Shown here in pieces: positions 13,859 to 25,396 of a DNA stretch of 64,000 bases. Position 1 is the first letter of the stretch, and each line of letters opens with the position of its first letter. This DNA comes from Marthasterias glacialis. Lineage: Eukaryota > Echinodermata > Asteroidea > Forcipulatida > Asteriidae. The DNA is taken from the NCBI GenBank assembly GCA_911728455.2, contig OU452221.1:10088141-10152140 (forward strand), written 5' to 3'. The translations under genes were made by a program, and so were the position numbers. The notes under the pieces were generated by a model. That model saw nothing but the letters and a program-made list of their open reading frames with translations, was not told the DNA's origin and made no database searches.

Positions 13859-16800
13859 TATGCTGTGTGTGGAGGGGGGGTCACGTTGTTTTTCTTTCTT
13901 TCTATATTTTTTTATTTTTTTTATTTGAACTCAAAGAAAGACTTGGCTGAGAAAATCGGTGATTCTACTGTGGGTGGGAAATAATTTAGTGCTAGCAGGA
14001 GTTTTGTCACTTCAAGTTTAGACTTTCTCGCCCTCTGGTGTCGGGTCTCATCAAGTGAAAAGCAAAACGGAGAGTAAAAAAAAAAGAGGCTCTTCGGGAC
14101 GTGGTGTTTTACGGTGGGCGCTTTACTTTCAGAGGCAATCCGCCAGATCCAAATCTGGAGATCCGAAGCGATTGGGACAAGAAAATTATTGAGTATCACC
14201 AGGACCATCTTTCTTCTTCACAACCGACGTGTTAAGAAATGTGCAACATAATTCAATCATCGGTGATGATTAATTTCATTATTTCCCTGACACAAACGAT
14301 TCCGTGTTGACTCCACACATTGATGATCCGAATCTATCAGCAAACGTACACCCAGTACGATTTCGCCCCCGTTTTTTTTTTGTTTTTTTTTTGTTTTTTT
14401 GTTCGCTGGTCGGGGCCGGCACGACTGATATGAAATTAGTAATCACATGTAGTTGTGTTGTGTTGTATTTTTTTTTTTTTTTTTCGGGGGGCTGGCAGTC
14501 AACTATTAACACCACGCGAGGTAGCCGATCGTGTGCTTGTTTCCATCTATTTATTAGACTAAGACTGAATGAGGAGCGGCAACATCACACGGCCCGAAAT
14601 TAAGGAAATTGCGCGCAGACCAAAGGGAAAAACGGCCAGGCCGAAAAAGAAAAACATATGAACGCGCATCAGCCGTTTGTGCGGGTTGTAGCGGGTGTGC
14701 GGGGAGGCTTAGCCTAGGGCAAGCTACTCCTTACGCCGCTTTTGTCTCTGGGCTTATTATACCATTTAAAGCGAACTTTTATTAGAGGGGACCGACATAT
14801 TAGGGTAGGACTTTGTGGCTGGACCTAAATGATTACCTAATTGAAGACTGGTTGACCCGACTGAACTATATATTTTATCATTCGCCTTTCTCACCTGATA
14901 TCTTTTCGGCTCGGGCAGAAAGATTGGTGTTTTCTTGAAGGATGAGAGAGTGAGTGAGAGCGAGGGGGGGGGGGGGAGAACGATTTATTGGATGACTTGT
15001 CCGGTGGAGCTTGAGATGGCTGAATAAGTCCTGTGTTTTTCTAGCTGCCGTTCTTGCTGTAGCTGATGATATTGTTCTTGTTTTTTTTCTGTTTTATTAC
15101 TGATTTTGTGAATGATGCTGCGGTTGCCGCTGTACATGAGTACATTGTGTGTGGTTGTTCTGAACCTATTTCTTGTTGTTGCTGCGACGTTGATACTGTT
15201 GCTGTTGTGGCTTATCGACTAGTTCAATTACCGACAGCTTTATTGTTTTGCCGTTGTTTGTTTGTTTGTTTGTTTGTTTGTTTGTTCACGGTGTCTCTTC
15301 GTTTTGTTTAGAAACATCTTTCTGTTTGGTATAAGGTTTTGTTTGTTTTTAAGTTGGATGGGATCAATTAATCAAACAATAACTCCTCGACACCGTTTAC
15401 AACAATCATTAGTGACGCTGATATTAACTTAAACCCGATTTTGCCTCATCTGTATCATCAACAAGTGCATCTTTGCGAAAGTGGCGGACGTTTTTTTTAT
15501 ATACCTTAAAAGAGGTATATTACAGACGCGTATTGCAAGTTAACAACTTACGATTTTAAAGATTATTTGTCCGGGACAGTTCTCGAAATCAGTGCCATGG
15601 AAATTAAAGTGACGACAGCCGAATAAATTAGCCATTATTGTGATGTCATGTCTTCAAATGTTCTTTAAGTTGAGAAATACCAACCAGTAAGGCCTAGTTA
15701 GGTGTTGTTTGAAAGCTGTTATTCTCGTACCGGTATAATTGATGAGCCAATAAACCCAGTTTTGAGTTTTTGAACGAATGATATTATTATTTATTAAACA
15801 CTTTTTATGCTGATTCCAAAGTGATTGGTTTTGCAACGGAGCTTTACATTTAGAAGCAAATCAATAATTGCACATAATGCTGCAATGATGAGAATCAACA
15901 TCATTGCAAATAGATTAACTGATATTTGACCGGTATTTTGTTGTTAGTTTGTTATACTTCCGTCTTACATTCACACACTGCTACCAACTTTTTCCAGCAA
16001 AAGAATTCCATAAAGCTAAAGGAAAAAATAAGCTAATTGACGCATAACTATTCAACCAGATCGAATGTGCCATTCCATATTCTCGACCGTAAACTTACAA
16101 TGTTATTTATTCGAGAGGTAAGAACAAAACCTCAAGTTATCAAACCATACATTGTTCTAAGAACATCAAACCATTTCAACCGGCGCTTCCCCAAAAGTGT
16201 TAATATTGTTATCAATCATCATTTTATACTTGAATGATCTGACAACAGGGGTTTGATGTGGGATGACTCGTTGATATGCAATGCGAAAATCCCCTTTTTT
16301 AGAAAGAAATAGTCACTGTAGATTTTCTGTAATATCTTGAATAAAGCAATGACGAAGAAAAACCGAAAAAGAAATAAGGGCGCGAAAAAATAAATAAATA
16401 AAAAAACAAATAAATCAATACATATGAAATTAATGTTCGTACATGTATGCCCGCCGCTTGCCGGTCTTTTTATCAATTATAGATGATAATCGTGATGCTG
16501 GTCATCAATAAGTGAATCAAAACAAAAGATGACTTTATCGTCTTTTTTTGACACCCAAATTTACCGTTGCTTGTTTTGATTGCATCAATCAAATTAATTA
16601 CATATGAAAATGTACAACATGTCTGACACAAACCCAAACCGTCTTTCGTTGTTTTTCACCCAAATTTGACCACCTGATTCGACGAATTGTTCACAGCTTG
16701 GTTGTATTGATGGTGTGTTTCCTGGCAATTTAAGGATAATTATGATGAATGCACTCTTCCCCAAACCATTCATGTATTGTATAGGAATCTTGGGATAGAG

Positions 16801-19800
16801 GGAGGGAGGGAGGCGCTGTAGCGTATCCAACGCTGGATGAGTTTTTCTTCTTTGTTTTGTTTACTTGAATTTGTTTAATTTTTATAGTTGGTGGCTGATT
16901 TCTGATGTATTTGTTTTGTTGTTTTAAATTAAAGCATTGCTGTTTTTGTTTGAAGCCGTGCGGCTGGTTTTAAAGGTGTTCGTGTAATGACAGCTGCACA
17001 AACAAATCATGTATTCAGTTTAGGTTTTTTTTTTTGGTGTGTTTCCCCCTTACTTGTTTGTCTTCTTCTCGTTCATGTTTTCTGCTTCCTTTTTTGTTTC
17101 ATATTTTTGCTTTTCTTGGGGGGATACGTTCGTTCGTCCTAGCTGTTTGTTAATGTTATTTTCGTTCTAGGCTATAGCGAGCTTCAACTGGAAGTCACGG
17201 TATCATTACATGTTCCTGAGGTGGATAATTATTGTTGATGGCATAGCGGCGTCTTAATGAAAGTTACAAGACAGCGAAAGATCGAAATCAGTCAATGATT
17301 GATGGTACCGAGGCAGACGTGGTAGATCTACCCCTCAACTCGTCGTCTCTCGGTCGTGTATCAAGGTATACGGCTGTGCCCGGCGCGATCTCAAGACGCG
17401 CCGCGACTCGCGTGAGCTTTCTCGCTGTTTGTCATGCAGCGTCACACCCCTGTACATGCCCACTTACATGCTCGGGCGTGCGAGAAGGGGGGAGAAGATA
17501 AAAAAAAAAAAACTATGATATTGAGTGAGAAATAATATCGAGCGCGACGGGGGAGACATGACAAATTATTCCCCAGTGACGATCAAAGCTTCGATGCCTG
17601 AAATCGTCTTCTATGCGTATACGTCTATATTCTCCCCGTCTTTCACTCTATCGCTCTACCCCATGAGATTCAGCCTTCGCGGTGATGCTCCCGGTTTAGT
17701 TTAGTTTCAGGCATGGGAGAAAAAAACTATCCGGTTGAGATCACGAACACGTACCGTAACAAGCACACGAACCATTCTACTTCACAACCAGCGCCACTGT
17801 AGCCAGTGTTAATGATCCCCCAAGCAGGGTATATAGGGAAGAGAGACAGGGAGATATACATAATGACTTGGTGGCTTTAAAGTCGCTATCCATTAAGGCT
17901 TCCCAAAGTCCCAATCCCCTAAAGACCTGCCAGATTGACTCAAAATGACCATTATACAAACACCGTCCTCGCCTTTAATTTGTAACGTGCTCTGATAAAT
18001 TAGCAGGTTTACAGTTTGTTTTTTTACCTCTTGAAATTGGGTTAAAAATCCGGGTAAATATTTGACGAGTGTAAGGGATGCGGAAAGCTATCGTCATAGG
18101 TCCAATAAGCATTGCTTGCCAATGTAACATGATGAATGGGTCGACATCTCCACTGGAAAGTAAAGCAAATCGCAACTCCTTTTTTGAGCATGGAGTTTGT
18201 TTTCTCGACACAAGCTTTGGGTTTATTTAGGCAATATTATATTCTCGCGTTTCTTCAAGTATCTCTTAAAAAACTGTAATATGTGGATTTTGTTTTAACT
18301 GGACTAGGACTAGGGAAAGCACTGAGGTATACGGTGTTTATCACATATCAGTGAAAGGGTTAAATAAAATTAGACTTCTTTATCCCCGATGCAATTAGAG
18401 CATTCTATAAAAATCTTTATTTATCAACAACCAGCGATGGTTGATAATTTATCTTTATATGTCCATGTATTTTTGGGTACTTCAAGCTATTGGTTGGGCT
18501 GAATATCAAATCAAACTATGTCAAGAGAAGAGATAACATTGGAAGTTTAAGCACGTGCCACCAAAATGTATGTTGTTCTTTTAGTTTCCAATTGCGAATA
18601 CCAAGGTTGAATATAGTGGAATACGGGTATGCTCTTCAATGCTGCGTTGAAAATAAACGAGGTTGGGGCGATTTTTATTAACCGAAACAAAATCTGAAAC
18701 AAAAACGCAAAGAGGAAAGCCTATATGTATAACATAATGAGAATAATATCTAAAATTGAGAGTATTTGCTAATGGATACGCGTGAAGGTGATGCCATAAA
18801 TACACAATCACCCATCGTTAAGTTTCTCGAGTATAGGCTATGTGGCGTTCGACTCTTGACGATACAGCTTGTCCAAACATCTCCAGGCTACAGGCCCCCG
18901 CATGCTCGGCCCGCAGACCGCTCAGTCCGTCGGGCCCAAGAGGCCGAGAGCGAACTCAGTCCGGGGCCTGGCCCGGTGCATGTTGAGTGCATATTATGAT
19001 GCACACTCGAGCTTCAAGTGTCCCCCTCGGCGGGTTCTTAAGCCAGCTCTTTCTACCCAGCCTGTCAAACTGTGTCGAGGAACATCATCTCCCCCATTCT
19101 GTTTTGCCTCGGGCACCATTCAAACTCTACGGCATCGCCATAAGTTTTCCACTAAAAAAAATTATTGAATGTTTCTGATGGGTATCTTGAGTTTATATTT
19201 AAAGAGTAAATGATTCAACAAACATTTCTCAGATGTCTTGTTTTTTGGCCGTGACATCAGACCATGTGTTGCTCCCTTGGGATGTTCTGACAGTCCAAAC
19301 TTTTGGGGGAAGCTAATTCAGTAACCTTGTAGAGAATTATAGTTTGTTGCGATAGTTCAATTTCATGTTCCTGTAAAGGTATGTAACAAGTTTACGGCAT
19401 CACTCTAAAATCGATGACTTTGTTTTGTAACTGCAAGATGACCAGACCATTCCTTTTGAGATCATGCTTCTTCAGTTCATCAACATCATCCCCGGGTATT
19501 CATCCTCGTTCCCCAAATGCGACCCATCATTGGCTTCTTTCCCCCCGCATTGTCTTTAACGTGTCATCAATCAAACCAATCGTTCTATGGTTTCTAAACT
19601 ACGCACCAGTAATTATTGAGATGTCAGACTCGGAAATATTTCGCGGAGGAGGCGCTGATTTCCCCGACTCCATGCAGCGCAGATTAGTTACCTTTATTTT
19701 GCCCCACCACATTTTCCCTCCCTCTCTGGCATCCCTGATGCTTGTTGGTATAAATTTCCAATGGATGATGGGCAAGTTGAAAGACCGATCATTTTGGTGA

Positions 19801-21843
19801 GCCTTGCGGCGGGTGAGAGTAATCCCTTTGACGGTGGGTACCGGGTAGTCCCTGGGCTCACCTCCCCTGTCAGTACCCTCAGCCAACGCGGCTGAGTTGG
19901 GTTACCGTGACATAACACATGGGCCTCTCAAACCAATCTGAAGAAATGACACTTCGCGAGCAGTAACTAATCGTGCGAGTGCCTCTGAAACTGTACCCCA
20001 TTGAGTTCTGACAGGTGAAATTCAATCGTTTCCATTTTTTTTTCCTCAGAAAATCTCGAGATTCTGCTGTTGTGGCACTTTTGATTGTTCAAGGTATTTC
20101 AATGGGACGGCCATTACCGTTTGTCCGAATCGCAAATACATCTCCCGAAGTAGTGCTTACTTTTGGAATGCCTGGTGCTTTCCAAATGACCTCTTTATAG
20201 AGTTTTCACTACCAAGCAGTCAAGGTACTACACAACATGGATGCAGTTTGACGAGGTTTTTTTTCAGCTGAGCCTAAACATTGATAGAAATTCATCACTG
20301 AATGGAAGTTTATACGTGGTTTGATAGATGCATTATATCCGTGGCACCATCTATATAAAGTTATCACCGAATTCAATCTGCAGGTTTAATCCAATACATT
20401 GGTCTTAAAAGGCAAAGCAGTCCACATCTCCTCGCTAATGCACTTAAACCTTGGGGAAGGTCGAGGGCGGGAACTCGACAACATAAAAGTGTTTCCCTTC
20501 CCCACGCATTAACAGCAAGGCTTCTGTGACAAGCACATCTTGAATTTAATATGCCGAGGAATGTTTAAATGCGGATAATAATATATCGATCCGAGAGAAC
20601 GAGTAGACTGGCCCCAAACAAAACAGTCGTGCCATTTTTACAGCCCTTCGACAACCCTGAGAACTTCTAAGCATTGTTGATCTATAGAACTCACTTGAAA
20701 CATGACGTTTCTTACAGTTAAGAGCTACTGGCTTGCAGTTCCTTTTTTAATGATATTAACGCAAAGAATGGTTCTAAATGTCACGGCCCTTAATTAATCC
20801 CTACACCTTTTTTTGTTTTACAAGAGGCTAGATCACCTTTCTCCGTTCCCATGCAGTTAAAACGCTATGAGCTTATAAAAAGACACTGTAACAAAATTTC
20901 GCAGAGTCCCATATGAAGGCTAAAAACAGTTTGATCTCATTGAATCCAACGTTTACGAGACTACATTAAAATCATTCTTCTATTGTGTTTTAATGCCGTC
21001 AGCTCACTGCTCTCGCTGGATGGAACTTGCGCACAATTTTTAAAAACATTTCGCTTCTTCTGCAGATTCAAAATTCCACTCTCCCGGTTTTTTTTTACAT
21101 TGCACTACAAGTAAAAATGTCAACGGCAGAGTACCGCATTTTTTTTCAGATTTCAAAAATCCAGTCACTTTTAGCTTGAAACTCATAAATATCAAACACA
21201 GCAATAAAGAAACAACCGGGTAACTGATACTTGTTGGATTTTGTTTCTTCTCTCGAATTGACAGATAAAAGAAAAATCAAAACAGCTATACGAGGTATCA
21301 ATTTGATTTCCCAGACTGCCCATAAGAATAGGTGTGAAGACATGCGGATAATGACTGTTCATTAAAAGTCCTTCAAATGCGTCAGTGAGTGGAACTATAC
21401 CCACAAACAGTCTTTATAAAAAAAGTAAATTGGTTTACACGATAAGAACAGAGGTTATTCTTTCTAAGCCAAACCAAATTCCCCGAAGGGGGTTACTTTG
21501 TATCAACTATACGCATGTTTTTGTTTGAATAGCCTGGTTTCTGAAAGAAGGCCAGTATTAGTGGTAACCTTATTTGAAAAGAGGGTCACATTCCAGGCCG
21601 CGTATCACACGGTGTCCAAAATCAACTAGCCTTTCTCGACCGTTCTCTGTTCTTCAAGTATAAGCCGCAAATCGTCGCCGCGGGGGTCATTTCTTAATTA
21701 TTTTAGCCGATTTGTGATATTGCCTTTTTGGCACAACATCATTCTGTCCGGACGATGGGGCTGGTTTTATTGGAGTCAAGGCCTTTTTTTGGTGGGGGGG
21801 GGGGGATGGACGGTGGTCAGGGAGGGCAACGTTGGGCTTAAAA
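13859..21843. other. non-coding stretch with T-rich tracts
   Basis: Poly(T) runs at about 14379-14400 and 14467-14484, a (TTTG)n array, and GC-rich patches at about 17300-17480 and 18880-18990. No coding region could be supported. Confidence 0.5.
15254..15286. repeat. (TTTG)n microsatellite
   Basis: Eight TTTG units, the complementary motif of the CAAA arrays elsewhere in the window. Confidence 0.93.
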
Positions 21844-22142
21844 AGCCCCAGCTCAACATTGGTGAACTGACTGTAAACGCTTCCATTCTTTGCGCAAATC
21901 AAGATATTTGTAATAAACCCAAACCTGCGAAAATGTCAGCTCATTTCGTTGTTTCATTTGTGAGAAAACGGTAAAAATACATGTAGCATTTTTGTACGCA
22001 TTTCATAGGCAGAGTGTTCGTCTCACTGAGACAGAAATATTTCAAGGGAAGTTTTCTGCCATCATTATCTTTATACCATGTAAGGTATATGTAAATCTGT
22101 GAACATTTATGTTTTTCTTCTTACCAATGTTGAGCTGGGGCT
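21844..22142. mobile_element. MITE family with AGCCCCAGCTCAACATTGGT ends, copy 1
   Basis: A 20-bp perfect terminal inverted repeat (AGCCCCAGCTCAACATTGGT) bounds about 299 bp without coding capacity. A clearly homologous sequence lies at 37767-38109 with the same order of blocks (ATCAAGATATTTGTAATAAA, ATGTCAGCTCATTTCGTT, ACCATGTAAGGTATATGTAA). This copy lacks about 44 bp present in the other one. No convincing target duplication could be seen. Confidence 0.8.
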
Positions 22143-22277
22143 ACAAACAGGAGTGATTTTTAAGACATGTTACAGGCCTAGTGCGGGTGAAAAGCGTAAA
22201 GCGCAAACTAATGACTTTAAATTTCAAAGTCGAATTACTTCGTCGTGGGAAATAGGTCTATGTGCCTCTGAATAATC

Positions 22278-22587
22278 GTCACCGTTTTCACGAACAGCCA
22301 CTTATCTTTCAATCCCATGTTCAAAGAGGCGATTTTTCATTTTCACGAACAGCCACTATCTTTAACTAATATTTAATCATATTTTAGCATTTCTCCATAT
22401 AAAAAATATGATTCTATAGGTACGATTATGTGCTTGAGTATCATTTAACATCGCACTGATGAAAAAAAAGTACTTATTTTACCTGTGGAATGACGTTTTA
22501 AACGCAAACAAAACTTCAACGTTGATTATCTCAAAAACGTTAGTCTCGCGCACATAAAGATAAATGGCTGTTCGTGAAAACGGTGAC
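22278..22587. mobile_element. MITE with 32-bp terminal inverted repeats (GTCACCGTTTTCACGAACAG...)
   Basis: The ends match in inverted orientation at 31 of 32 positions, from GTCACCGTTTTCACGAACAG through TTATCTTT. Part of the left arm (TTTTCACGAACAGCCACT) is repeated inward at about 22340. The interior is AT-rich with no reading frame. It lies 135 bp to the right of another MITE (21844-22142). No clear target duplication is visible. Confidence 0.75.
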
Positions 22588-25261
22588 AAATTTATGTCAC
22601 CTTAGAGATATTAAATTGTGTACAAAACCTATCTGAATAACAGTTGCATTGCTTGGCAAAGAGAAATACGGACATAGCAGAAACTTGCAATCGTTTCCGG
22701 AAAGTATGTTTAGAGGCCTATTTACGAGGTCCTCAATAACAGTTTCGATTTGTTGTGGTCTTTATACCGTATACCAGGCCCGATTGATTCGTTCTTGAAA
22801 GGGCAAGGGCACCAAGGCATTTTCTTCTTGATAAAGGGCACCTGTATGTTAATTTGCACTGGAACATTTCAAGGGCAACAAGGCAATGACCATGGGGCAA
22901 CGGAGGCAATTGCCTCGGTTATAACCTCCGTGAGGTATCAGGCCAGTCATACTATATGTTTTCCTTGGGAATAAATACTCTTCCAATCTAGTGATGAACC
23001 ATCGCACGTGTTTGACAATGTTTCGTTCCACAACGGATATATGGAATCATACAATATTGTGAATTTTGTGTGTAAACAGTAAGTCATGTTTGTGGTTGCA
23101 TGTCGATTCAGATTTAGATTCAACCAAGAAGATCAATCTACCTATATACTTGAAGACACGTTTCACCATCATGGTGGCAACAGAGATCTGGAAACAATTT
23201 CAGGATTGACAACCACGGTCCAGCTGGCTTAAGTGGTTGGGGGATGAGTTATGGGTAGAATGACAGAGACAGTTTTGTATAATTGGACAATTCCCCTTGA
23301 TGGCTGAACGCACTGACCACAAAAAAGGGGATGCTGAAAAAAATAGGATCAGGTTCGCCTTGCACATTCAGCGACAACAACTGAAACACCATGTAGTTTT
23401 TGCTACAAGGTATACACTCTTGTTTTAGGAAGAGCATGAGAGGAGCACCATTGAATTGTGAAAGTAAAATAATGAGGGAATGAAGGCGTGGGAACCAGTC
23501 GTCGTAGTGTTGTTTTAAAGCGAGATTCACTTTGAAACTATAAATTTTACCACAAACTAACATTGGACGCTCATGGCGCACAACAACAACAATATATGTT
23601 GTAGAAACAATTATTTCATCGACATTATCTTTGAGGTAAGAGAGCTTGAAAGTTGAAATAGCTGGCTCTGCATCCAACCCTTCGGGGGGGGGGGGGGGGG
23701 GGGTAGCGCTCTCCGTTGGCAAAGCATAGAGCTGCAGCTCTATGGGCAAAGTACCGGTAACACCGAGGAGAGAGCATATAATGTAACACAGGACCAGATG
23801 TGCTTGCTCGCGCAATGCTTTTCACCACACCCGTTATGGCACATGCTCCAGCAGTGACAAACCGCTTGGCTAAAATACTGCATGTTGCTTGCAATAGCCA
23901 ACAGGTAAACACGGCAACAGGGAACAGGGAAGGCAGTGCAAAAAATAGTGCCAAATAATATGTGGTCCTCTTATAATCATACAATGAGATATGTGTCAAA
24001 TGAATTATATATAAAATGAAAGTGGAAACGCGATTTATATATATTTTTTAAAGTATCTACAGAAATACTTTGTTGTTAGTCATGATTGAGATTAAAATAA
24101 TAATCGATAAGTTTATTATAAAACGGAAGTAAAGTTGTCATTTATCAGTTGCTTATCCGCTCGTCATCAAGCCATTGTTATGGTCGTGATAGATCCAATT
24201 TTTGTTTCTATGGGGTTTGATTGCCGTGCACGTTAGCCGGTGTTATTCACATTTGACTTCTACCATGTTTTGTTGAATGTTTGTTTCCCGGGCTGCACGA
24301 AAAATTCCCTCGACAAAAAATGTACAATTCGTTGGCTCTGTGAATTGTTAAATTATTGTAAGTCGCATAATCTTTTTTATTTGTATTATTTTTTTTTTTC
24401 CTTTTGCAAATTGTAATGACGTGTTCTCTGATTGCGGCATTCACTTGGTGCTGGTTGTAATTGTTAATTTAACTGATAACAAGCAGAAAGCCACTCATCG
24501 TTGGCCGATAATCATGTAAATCTCTTCTGTGCACGAGGTTAATTACCACATTGAGTTAAATCTGATGCTTATTGATAACGGCACACTCGGCAACTGAATC
24601 AAGTGCTTTCGCTGAGCGTGCCGCAACAATGTGTCCCCGGCCGTCCACAGCGCGGTTATTTCCCCCTCCAATCCGTCACTCCAAGCGGCGTAGAAGTGAC
24701 CGAACTATACGAGTCGAGTTTGAGACACTTAACGCGGGAACGCGGAGCAGTTTCTGTAACTGACCTTCGGCTTTTGTTCGGGGTCTTTAGGGGTGTCCAT
24801 GTTGTACCATCTGTTGGATGGCTGACTGAAGCAGTTGTGCAGTCAGTTATTGTACATGCACAACCAACGGACACTTTAAAGACGTGTATCAGATGTTCCA
24901 TGACCGCATCCGATAAGACTCACAATCCGCTTGACAGCATGCTAAGCCAATTGAAGTATATAAAGACGTATTAAATAATTAAATAAGTTTATCCATCTGA
25001 TTTTTTTCCCCGTGATGTTAAAAAAAAAATGTCTCTGGGCTGTTTCAAAACCATGCTTAAAGTTTCCAGTCACGAATTTGTGCGTGCGGATACAGTTATT
25101 TCTTTTCAAATATTTTGATGTCATATTTTTATTTTACTAACATACTTTATTTTTTTATTACAATGCCAATCAATTAGTAAAAACATTTTTGTCATCGTGC
25201 CTTTTTTGTTTTCTGGCTTTAAAGCTTAGTTTATTTACGGTACTTTTTATTTGCAAAATAA
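22588..25261. other. non-coding stretch; one long open frame without ATG
   Basis: Contains a degenerate GGGCACCAAGGCAAT-type repeat at about 22800-22930 and the poly(G)/palindrome at 23684-23744. The minus strand is open for 188 codons over 23249-23815, but that frame begins after a stop with a TTG and has no ATG in its first half. Confidence 0.45.
23684..23703. repeat. poly(G), 20 bp, next to a 20-bp palindrome
   Basis: Uninterrupted G run. It is followed at 23725-23744 by CATAGAGCTGCAGCTCTATG, a perfect palindrome. Confidence 0.95.
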
Positions 25262-25396
25262 GGCCGGATCGGAATCATCGGCTACGGCTACGGCTGTAGC
25301 CAAGGGTGCTGCTAAGGACGTCTTATACTTCAACGCATGATGACGAAGCGATCCAGCCGAAGCCATAGCCGTAGCCGCTATTTCGGACACGGCCCC
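25262..25396. mobile_element. small MITE-like palindrome with GGCCG...GGCTACGGCTA arms
   Basis: The left arm reads GGCCGGATCGGAATCATCGG then CTACGGCTACGGCT. The right arm in reverse complement reads GGGGCCGTGTCCGAAATAGC then GGCTACGGCTATGGCT, so the two arms are imperfect inverted repeats of about 40 bp. ATAA(G) flanks both sides (25258 and 25397) as a possible target duplication. Length is about 135 bp. No coding capacity. Confidence 0.6.

Noticed and set aside
13531-13950. Open frames rich in Cys, Val or Leu
   Set aside because: They are translations of the TTG microsatellite in different frames.
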